Below the pieces are notes generated by a model that was not told the origin of the DNA, did not search any database, and was given only the letters and a program-made list of their open reading frames with translations. Below are positions 18,390 through 27,107 of a DNA stretch of 34,132 nucleotides, piece by piece. The position numbers and the translations under genes were made by a program. This stretch comes from Christensenellaceae bacterium (GTDB lineage: Bacteria; Bacillota; Clostridia; Christensenellales; DTU072): the NCBI GenBank assembly GCA_031278175.1, contig JAITLB010000050.1, positions 1 to 34,132 on the forward strand, read 5' to 3'. Positions within the stretch are counted from its first letter, which is position 1. Every line of letters begins with the position of its first letter.

Positions 18390-19379
18390 TTATACTTTTA
18401 GAGCAGGGGTAGCAGCTTCAGCATCTAATAATGCTTTTAGTTCAGCATCTAGTTTAAGCACTGACACAGACGCACCTGCCATATCTATTGATGTCATAAA
18501 GTTACCTACGAAGGTTTTATATATCTTGACACCTTTAGTTTCAAGTGCATTTGAAACTGCATTGTTATATAGATAGAGTTCTTGTAGTGGTGTTCCACCA
18601 AACCCATTAATAAGCAAAGCGATCTCTGCACCGGCTATGTCGATATCAGCACAGATATCGGACACATTTCTTTGTGCTAATTCGTCTGCAGAAATGAGTT
18701 TTTCTCGTGCTATTCCAGGTTCACCGTGGATGCCTACACCGTACTCGATTTCGCCATCGCCGATAGCAAATGTAGGTGTGCCTTTAGCGGGAACCGTGCA
18801 AGAAGTAAGCGCAAATCCGATAGAGCGGACGTTTGCTATTGCTTTTTCAGCTACAGCTTTGACCTCTTTTAATGTCTTGCCTTGCTCAGCTGCTGCGCCA
18901 GCTATTTTATGTACGAATACTGTGCCAGCCACACCGCGTCTACCAACGGTGTATAAACTGTCTTTAACAGCAATATCATCATTGACATATACGGATTCGA
19001 CTACTGCATCGTCATCATCGCATGCCATCGCCTTAGCCCCGTCAAAATTCATGCAATCGCCGCTGTAGTTTTTTATTATAAGCAGTGTGCCTTTATTTGA
19101 CTGTGTTTTCAAAATAGCATTATAGACTTGAATGGTAGATGGAGAGGCGAAGATATCACCACATACTGCTGCATCGAGCATTCCTTTCCCGACAAAGCCA
19201 GCATGTGCAGGTTCGTGACCACTGCCACCGCCACTAATTAATGTGACTTTATTCTTATCTATAACTTTCTTTTTAACAACTTTATATTTCTCAATAAAAT
19301 CAAGTTCGGGATGTGCTTTTATTATACCTTTACACATCTCAATGACAAAAGTCTCAGGAGTGTTAATTATTTTCTTCAT
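18390..19379 (-). CDS. dhaK: Dihydroxyacetone kinase subunit DhaK
   Basis: 329 aa with 'LISGGGSGHEPAHAGFVGKGMLDAAVCGDIFASPS', 'KNYSGDCMNFDGAKAMA', 'GVGIHGEPG' and 'LLINGFGGTPLQELYL'. Confidence 0.95.
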   Translation of the reverse strand: MKKIINTPETFVIEMCKGIIKAHPELDFIEKYKVVKKKVIDKNKVTLISGGGSGHEPAHAGFVGKGMLDAAVCGDIFASPSTIQVYNAILKTQSNKGTLLIIKNYSGDCMNFDGAKAMACDDDDAVVESVYVNDDIAVKDSLYTVGRRGVAGTVFVHKIAGAAAEQGKTLKEVKAVAEKAIANVRSIGFALTSCTVPAKGTPTFAIGDGEIEYGVGIHGEPGIAREKLISADELAQRNVSDICADIDIAGAEIALLINGFGGTPLQELYLYNNAVSNALETKGVKIYKTFVGNFMTSIDMAGASVSVLKLDAELKALLDAEAATPALKV

Positions 19380-19387
19380 CTATGCTA

Positions 19388-20518
19388 CTACCTCGCTGCT
19401 GCATCGCGTGCTGCGCGACCTAATTTATCGGCTGCAAGTATAGCACCAGCAACTCCGTCCTCAGTAATTGGGAAAGGCATGCTGTGTATGCTTTCTTCGG
19501 CAATACATGCTTTAGCTGCAACGGCTTTTAATCTGTCACCAATGTCTTTAACACCGAGATCATCAAGGCATACTGGCAAACCGACTGTTAGACAGAAATC
19601 AAGAACTTCGTTTATTTCTTCTAAATCAGCATTTTCAAGAACCAATTGGCATAGAGTACCAAATGCTACTTTCTCACCATGGTAATATTTATGTGTCTCT
19701 TCTAATATAGTCAATCCATCGTGAATTGCGTGTGCGGCCGCTAGACCTCCACTCTCAAATCCTAGACCTGACAGCAGTATATTAGCTTCGATGATATTCT
19801 CAAGAGATGGTGTTACAACTTTGCTTTGACAAGAAAGAAGTGCTTTATAACCATCCGAGAGCAATGTTTGATAACAAAGTTCAGCAAGAGCTAATGCGGT
19901 TTTAGTTGGTTTTGCTGGAGGAGTATATCCTTCTCTATATCCGCAAGGCAATCCTGCATTTATATTAGCAAATGAAACACTGTTAGCGCGTGCCTCAAAA
20001 TATGTAGATAACGCATCCCCCATTCCTGATACAAGGAAACGAGCAGGAGCATTAGCAATAACTGTTGTATCTATTAAAACAACGCTTGGGCTTTGGAAAT
20101 ATGCATAATCATCGAAAGCACCCTCATCAGTATATAATACTGCGGAATGACTTGTAGGTGCATCGGTAGCAGCAATAGTTGGCACTATTATAAGTGATTT
20201 ACCTTCGGCTACGCATTTAGCTGTATCAATAGCTTTACCGCCACCTAGTCCTATTGTGCAATTGCATGACTTTGCTTTTGCTAAGGCTTGAAGTTCCTTA
20301 ACGACATTACGTGAACATTCACCTTTAAAAGGTGCTTCAATAAACTTAATACCATATTTTTTAGCTGTAGCGTCTAGCTTTTCTTTGACACGTTTGACAT
20401 CATCAGGATGTGCTATAAGAAGTGCGTTCTTACCAAAAGTTTGAACGAAGTATCCAAGGTTTAACAATTCGTTTTCGCCTTGTACATATTTAGACGGGCA
20501 AATAAATGCTTTTCTCAT
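19388..20518 (-). CDS. gldA: Glycerol dehydrogenase (iron-containing alcohol dehydrogenase family)
   Basis: 376 aa with 'IGLGGGKAIDTAKCVA', 'IVPTIAATDAPTSHSAVLYTDEG', 'AAHAIHDGL', 'YHGEKVAFGTL'; GGAGG upstream of the start on the - strand. Confidence 0.93.
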   Translation of the reverse strand: MRKAFICPSKYVQGENELLNLGYFVQTFGKNALLIAHPDDVKRVKEKLDATAKKYGIKFIEAPFKGECSRNVVKELQALAKAKSCNCTIGLGGGKAIDTAKCVAEGKSLIIVPTIAATDAPTSHSAVLYTDEGAFDDYAYFQSPSVVLIDTTVIANAPARFLVSGMGDALSTYFEARANSVSFANINAGLPCGYREGYTPPAKPTKTALALAELCYQTLLSDGYKALLSCQSKVVTPSLENIIEANILLSGLGFESGGLAAAHAIHDGLTILEETHKYYHGEKVAFGTLCQLVLENADLEEINEVLDFCLTVGLPVCLDDLGVKDIGDRLKAVAAKACIAEESIHSMPFPITEDGVAGAILAADKLGRAARDAAAR

Positions 20519-20621
20519 CTAGAAATATATCCTCCAATAAAAATTAATGTAACGGCTAAAATTAACGCTCTATAGCTGAAAACCCAATATGATTGCTGGT
20601 ATTAAAAGAATTCAGATTAGA

Positions 20622-20632
20622 GGAACGTTTCC
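20622..20632. promoter_or_regulatory. Palindromic operator candidate (GGAA-acg-TTCC on the - strand)
   Basis: Perfect 4-bp arms around an ACG centre, about 10 nt downstream of the -10 element of the dha promoter. Confidence 0.3.
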
Positions 20633-20642
20633 CGCTTGCTAT

Positions 20643-20671
20643 ATTATATACGTTAGGCATGATTTAGTCAA
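20643..20671 (-). promoter_or_regulatory. Sigma70-type promoter of the gldA-dhaK-dhaL operon
   Basis: On the - strand: TTGACT (20671-20666), 17 nt, TATAAT (20648-20643). Confidence 0.65.
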
Positions 20672-21328
20672 TAGTGACTTAGAAATTTAATATATTTGAT
20701 GTATAAGTTAACAAATGAGTAAACAAATTTAAGTCTAAATTGCCTAAACTACAGCCTTTTTAAATCAAGACGGATAAAATATCAACGTGGCAACAAAAGA
20801 TCTACTCTCTTTGTCTATCTTCCACCATTTTAAGTATAACTAGTCTCAAGCTATTAATTAAGGTATACAAGTTAGTAATTGCTCTATTAGTGTGCAGGTG
20901 GCGAGGCATATGTCCAAATCGATCTAGCCGATGTCTTTCTAGTGTCTAATTTAGTCGTTGCTATATTAAATTTAAACGTGTAAGTGAATACTAAATATTG
21001 TGCTCTAGCGCGAGTAATGCGCAATGATAATTGGCTGCTAAAAGGGCATTAAATGGTTATAACAGCGCACATATAGCAATTGAAAGCAATCCTTGCACAT
21101 TTTTACTGCACAGGCAAATATGCCTTAATTTGGCGCGATAAGAGGCTTTTTACTATATTGATTTACGCGCTTGATTGAGCTAAGAGTCCTTAAGGGCAAG
21201 TGCTATTAAGTATATTTGCTAGCTTAGTTATATTTTTCAAACGGCTTGCAATATAGTTTAGAAATGTAGTTAATATTGAGGTCATAAATTTAAGAATACA
21301 ACTTAATATTTTTTACGTGCTACAACAC

Positions 21329-21358
21329 TTGACCACTTCAAGATGTTTTGTGTATAAT
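21329..21358 (+). promoter_or_regulatory. Sigma70-type promoter of the gamma-glutamyl ligase/ATP-grasp pair
   Basis: TTGACC (21329-21334), 18 nt, TATAAT (21353-21358). Confidence 0.6.
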
Positions 21359-21527
21359 GTTGAGAAAACAAATGATAATACTATCGCGTGTTTTTAGTAC
21401 GTAATTTTTAGAGTGATATTCTAGTAATCGGGGTTACTTCTTGTAGGGGTTTGTATTATTAGATTTATATAGAGGACGTGCGACTAATCAACTACGTTAG
21501 CATCATTTAAAGGCGGTTATACCGAAT

Positions 21528-22859
21528 ATGGATAGCAGTTCTAGTGCTTCACAGAGCATGCGCGAGAGGAACATTGATGCCATAATCAATTATTTTGAGC
21601 GGGGTTGCAAAAGACAACAAAACGGCAAATTGGGCATTGAAATTGAGCATTTTATCATTGACAGAAACGATGGTAAATCTGTAGATTATTACGGTTCAAA
21701 TGGTGTCGAGTCATTATTAGAATCGCTCGCTGAGACGTATAGCATCAAGAAATACTCTAGGGGGCATTTGATAGCATTAAGCGATGGTAACAAATGCGAG
21801 ATAAGTCTTGAGCCAGCTGCGCAATTAGAAGTAAGTTTAGGCATGTACTCTAAGATAGTCGAATTCAAAACGGAATATTCAAAATTTAGAAAGGTTATTG
21901 ACCCAATTTTAGAAAAGCATAATTATGCATTGATCACGACAGGATACAGACCAAACAGTCGCGTTGATGATCTCAATTTGATTCCTAAATTGCGTTACGA
22001 ATTGATGGATAAGTATTTTAGAGGCTTAGGTGGGTATGGTCCTAACATGATGCGCTCAACAGCGGCTACTCAAGTTTCTATAGACTATTATTGCGAAACC
22101 GATTTCAAAAAGAAATTTAGACTAGCAAATATTTTAACACCATTATTTGCAATTCTAATGGACGGCGAAAATGTATTCGAGGGCGAACACGGCAAAACAA
22201 TGGTGCGTACGCTAGTGTGGGACAGTGTTGACACAGACCGCTCGGGCTTTGCTTGTGGCGCTTTGGATAATATCAACTTCGGATTCAAGGATTATGCGGA
22301 GTATGTTTACGATCGTCCGTCAATTATGGCGCTTGATACTAGTCAAGAATTCAAATACACAGATAGCACCCCAACTAACCAAGTATACGGCGAAGTTTTG
22401 ATGTCTGACCTGGACATAACGCATGTGTTGTCGATGTTTTTTCCATATGTAAGACTCAAAAATTTCATTGAAATAAGAATGGCCGACAGCATGTCGATAG
22501 AATATACGTTAGGCTTTGCAGCTTTAATCAAAGGCTTATTTTACAGTCAAAAAAATCTTACAGCGTTACTGAAAATTTACGAAGATATAAAAACTAAAGA
22601 CGCGATAGATGCATTTGATGTATTGAAAGAATATGGGCTTGATGGAACAATTTACGGTAAAAATGTGTCGACTCAACTCTGCGAAATAATTTCATTAGCA
22701 AGCGATGGGTTAACTAAAGGTGAAAAGCATTATTTGAAGCCATTATACAAGCTTGCAACAAATACTAAGCGAGGGGCGCTACAAGTTGATGACTCAAAAA
22801 AGCAATTTGAAATAGGAGATAAGTTTAAGCAATATGGATATGAAAATTGCGACAGATAA
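21528..22859 (+). CDS. Glutamate-cysteine ligase-like enzyme (GCS2/plant-type GshA-like carboxylate-amine ligase)
   Basis: 'GIEIEHFIID', 'SLEPAAQLEVS', 'RYELMDKYF...GPNMMRSTAATQVSIDY', 'WDSVDTDRSGF' match the glutamate-cysteine ligase core; AAAGGCGG upstream. Confidence 0.8.
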   Translation: MDSSSSASQSMRERNIDAIINYFERGCKRQQNGKLGIEIEHFIIDRNDGKSVDYYGSNGVESLLESLAETYSIKKYSRGHLIALSDGNKCEISLEPAAQLEVSLGMYSKIVEFKTEYSKFRKVIDPILEKHNYALITTGYRPNSRVDDLNLIPKLRYELMDKYFRGLGGYGPNMMRSTAATQVSIDYYCETDFKKKFRLANILTPLFAILMDGENVFEGEHGKTMVRTLVWDSVDTDRSGFACGALDNINFGFKDYAEYVYDRPSIMALDTSQEFKYTDSTPTNQVYGEVLMSDLDITHVLSMFFPYVRLKNFIEIRMADSMSIEYTLGFAALIKGLFYSQKNLTALLKIYEDIKTKDAIDAFDVLKEYGLDGTIYGKNVSTQLCEIISLASDGLTKGEKHYLKPLYKLATNTKRGALQVDDSKKQFEIGDKFKQYGYENCDR

Positions 22860-24162
22860 GTATATTAGCATACTTGAATCTGATATTAGTGTGGTAGCTA
22901 AAGATTTTAAAGCAGCAAGTGAGTATTTAAAAACATCTTCAGCCGTGTTCACAAGAGGTCAATTGCAATTTTTAGCTGTGCCCAAATTGTTTACAAATGA
23001 CGCTTACTCAGTAATAGAATCAGCAGCAAAGACGATATACAATATATTAGATAAAGTAATATGCCGCTACTTAGTAGACAAAGAGTATAGAAAGCTTTTC
23101 CCATTCTCAAAGCAACTAGAGAATTTAATATTGACACCATGTGGTTATGATGTAAAATTGCCTATAGCAAGAGTAGACATATTTTTCAATGAGGAGGATT
23201 ACTCATTTAAATTCTGTGAATTCAACGCAGACGGTGCTAGCGCAATGAACGAGGATAGAGAACTAGTTAATGCATGGAAGAACTCGCATATTTGGCGCGA
23301 ATACACTAGCGAGTATAATATGCAATCATTTGAGTTGTTCGCCTCATGGGTAAACACATTTTTAAAGATATATTCAAGTTATGAAGGGAGAGTTGAAAAT
23401 CCTAGTGTAGCAATTGTAGATTTTTTGGATATAGGGACTAAGAGCGAATTTAGCGTGTTTAAAAAAGCGTTCGAGTGTGCTGGAGTGTCTGCTAGAATAT
23501 TAGACATAAGAGAATTAAAATACAAAGATGGGCGCTTGCAAACTATAGACGGGCAACAAATTGACGCAATATATCGGCGTGCGGTCACATCCGAATGTAT
23601 AGAACACTACGACCAAATACAGGATTTCATCAACGCTGTACTAGACAAAAAAGTTTGTTTGATCGGCGGTTTTAGAACTCAAATTATTCATGATAAGAAC
23701 ATCTTCAGGATATTGCGTATGGACCAAAGCAAGGAATTATTTACCGCGCAAGAAAATGCATTTATAGAAGAACATATTCCAATGACATTTAAATTAGAAA
23801 CTAATAGTTTTCCAGTCGAAGATGTTATTGATAATAAAGATAAATGGTTGATCAAACCTGCTAACAAATATGGGTCAAAGGGAGTAGCCACAGGCGGAGA
23901 TTACAACCTCGAGGAGTGGATACAAATTATAAAAGATAGATTAGACGGTGAGTATATATTGCAAGAGTATTGCACACCATATAAAAGGGAAAATCTTTTT
24001 TTCGAAAATGACACTCCCCGCTACGGTGAATATAACAACATGACAGGCATATTTTTATACGCTGGGGTTGTGGCTGGTCTATACTCAAGATTGACGACTG
24101 AGCGCGTTACAACAACGCAAAACGAGGGTAGAGTAGTTTGTTCACTGCTAGTAAATAAATAG
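22834..24162 (+). CDS. ATP-grasp ligase resembling glutathionylspermidine synthase / glutathione-synthetase-like enzymes
   Basis: 'KFCEFNADGASAMNE', 'IDAIYRRAV', 'DKWLIKPANKYGSKGVATGG', 'EYILQEYC' ATP-grasp-like motifs; ORF overlaps the upstream ligase by 26 nt. Confidence 0.65.
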   Translation: MDMKIATDKYISILESDISVVAKDFKAASEYLKTSSAVFTRGQLQFLAVPKLFTNDAYSVIESAAKTIYNILDKVICRYLVDKEYRKLFPFSKQLENLILTPCGYDVKLPIARVDIFFNEEDYSFKFCEFNADGASAMNEDRELVNAWKNSHIWREYTSEYNMQSFELFASWVNTFLKIYSSYEGRVENPSVAIVDFLDIGTKSEFSVFKKAFECAGVSARILDIRELKYKDGRLQTIDGQQIDAIYRRAVTSECIEHYDQIQDFINAVLDKKVCLIGGFRTQIIHDKNIFRILRMDQSKELFTAQENAFIEEHIPMTFKLETNSFPVEDVIDNKDKWLIKPANKYGSKGVATGGDYNLEEWIQIIKDRLDGEYILQEYCTPYKRENLFFENDTPRYGEYNNMTGIFLYAGVVAGLYSRLTTERVTTTQNEGRVVCSLLVNK

Positions 24163-24248
24163 AGCATAATTTAACCACTTCTATTTATCGCATACTGAAA
24201 TTACATACTAAATAATACTAATGCCCCATGCCACATAGCATTAGGATA

Positions 24249-24284
24249 GTGGACTAATAAAATGCGGGTGTTAGTCTACATTTT
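24249..24284 (+). terminator. Putative intrinsic terminator of the ligase pair
   Basis: GTGGACTAA (24249-24257) / TTAGTCTAC (24271-24279) stem with one G-U, followed by ATTTT. Confidence 0.5.
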
Positions 24285-24297
24285 GAAACGATAGTAC

Positions 24298-24339
24298 AAA
24301 AAGAGCCTTGGAGTTTGAATATCTCAAAGCACCAAGGCT
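24298..24339 (-). terminator. Intrinsic terminator of the PEPCK gene
   Basis: AGCCTTGG (24304-24311) / CCAAGGCT (24332-24339) with an inner TTTGA/TCAAA stem; read on the - strand it is followed by a T-run (A-run 24298-24302 on +). Confidence 0.7.
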
Positions 24340-24397
24340 TTTGGTCTATTTTAGATTATTTAATAGCATTTTGTGTTTACACTTAGCGATCTGTAAA

Positions 24398-26188
24398 TTA
24401 ATTGCTTATTTTCTTTACGCGACGTTTAAGTGCTGTAAGTTGGTTTTTGAGTTCTGCTGGGAGTCTATCGCCAAATTTTTCAAAGAATTTTTCGATATCT
24501 TCGGATTCAGCTGTCCAAGTAGTTTTATCAACATCCAAAATCGTCTCCAAGTCTTTTGTTGAAAAATCCAAACCATCAAGTTCAATGTCAGCACTGTTAG
24601 GAACATATCCTATAGCAGTTTCTTTTGCATCAACTGCATTTTCGCAACGCTTCAATATCCAATCTAGAACACGCATGTTATCACCGTAGCCAGGCCATAT
24701 GAAGTTTCCATTTGCATCGGTTCTAAACCAGTTGACGTTAAATATACGTGGCGCATTCTTTTTAACTTTAGCACCGATATTAAGCCAATGTTGGAAATAG
24801 TCGCCCATATGATAACCACAGAATGGAAGCATTGCCATTGGGTCATGTCTAACAACTCCAACTGCACCAGCTGCGGCTGCGGTTGTCTCTGATGCCATAA
24901 TTGCACCAACAAAGACACCATGTTTCCAATTGAATGATTCATAAACTAATGGAGCGGCTTTAGCTCTACGTCCACCAAAGATTATTGCGGTAAGTGGAAC
25001 ACCTGTTCTGCTTTCAAATTCTGGTGAAATACAAGGACAGTTTTTGGCAGGGGCTGTAAAACGACTATTAGGATGTGCACCCTTGACTTTTACACCATTT
25101 GCATCGACGGTATTAGGTGTCCAAGGATTTCCTTTCCAGTCAATTGCCTCTGCGGGTGGGTTTTTGTCTAATCCTTCCCACCATACTGTGTTGGTTTTTG
25201 GATTGTACAATACGTTTGTGAAAATAGTATTTTTCTGTGTTGATATAAGTGCATTCGGATTTGACTTGATATTTGTGCCAGGAGCTACACCAAAGAATCC
25301 ATTTTCAGGATTAACTGCGTAAAGCTTTCCGCCACGACCCTTTCTAATCCATGCTATATCGTCACCTACTGTAAATACTTTATAACCTTTTGATGTATAA
25401 CAATCGGGAGGAATAAGCATAGCAAGATTAGTTTTACCACAGGCTGACGGGAATGCAGCGGCGACATATTTTGTGTCACCGTCTGGTTTTTGAATGCCGA
25501 GAATAAGCATATGTTCGGCCATCCAACCCTCTTTCCAACCTTGATAAGATGCTATGCGCAAAGCAAAGCATTTTTTACCTAACAGAACGTTTCCACCGTA
25601 ACCACTGTTAAGCGAATAAATAGTATTATCCTCGGGGAATTGGCATATATAGCGGTTTGCTTCTTCAAGTTTTACCTTGCTATGTATACCTCTTACAAAA
25701 GTTCCACTTTCACCTATTTTGTCTAGAACCTTATCACTTACACGAGTCATAATAATCATATTTAAGACTACATAAATACTATCAGTTAACTCAATTCCAT
25801 ATTTAGCAAATGGTGATCCGATCTTGCCCATGCTAAAAGGGATAACATACATCGTTCTGCCTACCATGCAATCTTTTGCAATAGCATCCAACTTTGCATA
25901 AGCTTCTTGAGGATCCATCCAGTTATTGGTTGGTCCTGCATTTGTCTTATCTTGTGAACAAATGAATGTGCGGTTTTCTACACGGGCTACGTCGTTTATA
26001 GCTGTTCTGTGGTAGAGACATCCAGGCAACAACTTATTATTTAGTTTAAGCACTTCGCCTGTTTCTATCGCCTCTTCAGTTAGCGCGTTTTTTTGAGCTT
26101 TGCTTCCATCAATCCAAACGACTTTGTCAGGATTCATGAGTGCCTGATATTTCGCAACGAAATCTAGGATTTGTTGATTTTGCGTCAT
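24398..26188 (-). CDS. pckG: Phosphoenolpyruvate carboxykinase (GTP)
   Basis: 596 aa with 'FPSACGKTNLAMLIPP', 'GDDIAWIRKG', 'PENGFFGVAPGTN', 'IFGGRRAKAAPLVYES', 'PRIFNVNWFRTD', typical of the GTP-type family. Confidence 0.96.
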   Translation of the reverse strand: MTQNQQILDFVAKYQALMNPDKVVWIDGSKAQKNALTEEAIETGEVLKLNNKLLPGCLYHRTAINDVARVENRTFICSQDKTNAGPTNNWMDPQEAYAKLDAIAKDCMVGRTMYVIPFSMGKIGSPFAKYGIELTDSIYVVLNMIIMTRVSDKVLDKIGESGTFVRGIHSKVKLEEANRYICQFPEDNTIYSLNSGYGGNVLLGKKCFALRIASYQGWKEGWMAEHMLILGIQKPDGDTKYVAAAFPSACGKTNLAMLIPPDCYTSKGYKVFTVGDDIAWIRKGRGGKLYAVNPENGFFGVAPGTNIKSNPNALISTQKNTIFTNVLYNPKTNTVWWEGLDKNPPAEAIDWKGNPWTPNTVDANGVKVKGAHPNSRFTAPAKNCPCISPEFESRTGVPLTAIIFGGRRAKAAPLVYESFNWKHGVFVGAIMASETTAAAAGAVGVVRHDPMAMLPFCGYHMGDYFQHWLNIGAKVKKNAPRIFNVNWFRTDANGNFIWPGYGDNMRVLDWILKRCENAVDAKETAIGYVPNSADIELDGLDFSTKDLETILDVDKTTWTAESEDIEKFFEKFGDRLPAELKNQLTALKRRVKKISN

Positions 26189-26253
26189 TAGACATTTACC
26201 TCTACATATTATTGGCGAATCGCATGAATGATATAGGCGACTCGGATGCTCTA

Positions 26254-26259
26254 ATTATA
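26254..26259 (-). promoter_or_regulatory. Candidate -10 element for the PEPCK gene
   Basis: TATAAT on the - strand about 65 nt upstream of the start; no good -35 match at the expected spacing. Confidence 0.35.
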
Positions 26260-27042
26260 GCACACTTTTGCATTGTTATAAAGCAATTTAGTGAAAAAGC
26301 TTAAATAATATATAATTACAATGCAAAGATTGCAATCAAAACGCTGTATTTAAAGGATATTTGTAAACCTTTTTAGTAAAGTCAGCTGAATAAGCTTGCT
26401 AAATTTAAGCGGGCTTGCACTTGCTAGCAAGCAATTAACTAGTATATTGCATTTATGAGTGTAGTTAAGACGCGAATATAAAGAGCACTTTGATTTTTGA
26501 AACAAAAGAGAATTCAAAACAATGCACACAAACTACCTCGAAGATTGAAGTGAGAGTAGCATTATTAAATTGAGCGTCCCTGAACTCAATATATTATGTT
26601 AAGTTGAGCGATATTTACTTGCTATAGATACGACATTTTAAAACTACACTCTGTTATGGTGCTACAAGCGCTAATTTGAGATTGTAATAAATAACCACGC
26701 TTACTTAAATATTCTAGCAGAATGATAATTAACGCGGCAATTTCGTAGTTTAAAGTGTTTGCGGGTGATTACACACTTGGTAAATACTGTTTTGTGCAAA
26801 AATCTGCAAATGTTGAAGATAGATATATTTGCATGGTAAACAATTCAATCCAGAATTAATGCACAAAACACCAATCGTCTGCAAACAAACAAGCTATGCA
26901 TCTAGTTCTCGGATTTAAGTTAGACATTAAATGGAATAATTAGAGTTTAAAATATGTTTAGTGTAAATGAGACAATCACCCAAAGGTGGTAAAGCGCTGT
27001 ATTTAAATTGTTGCAACGAAAATGGAAATATATCAATTAAGA

Positions 27043-27079
27043 TTCCTCTTGGCTCTTGGAAGTACAGAACCAAGAGGAA
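27043..27079. other. Inverted repeat downstream of potD
   Basis: TTCCTCTTGG (27043-27052) / CCAAGAGGAA (27070-27079), perfect 10-bp arms; about 30 nt past the potD stop. Confidence 0.6.
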
Positions 27080-27107
27080 AAACAAAAAATGGAAGTGATT
27101 AGCGGGT

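Noticed and set aside
18637-19068. 143-aa + strand ORF antisense to dhaK
   Set aside because: Shadow of the conserved dhaK coding frame.
24218-24244. Second copy of AATGCCCCAT (also at 17383) as a possible dispersed repeat
   Set aside because: Only 10 nt shared with different flanks and a different pairing partner; probably chance.
26420-26431. 12-bp palindrome CTTGCTAGCAAG in the pckG-potD gap
   Set aside because: Isolated, no promoter context identified; too little support for a regulatory call.
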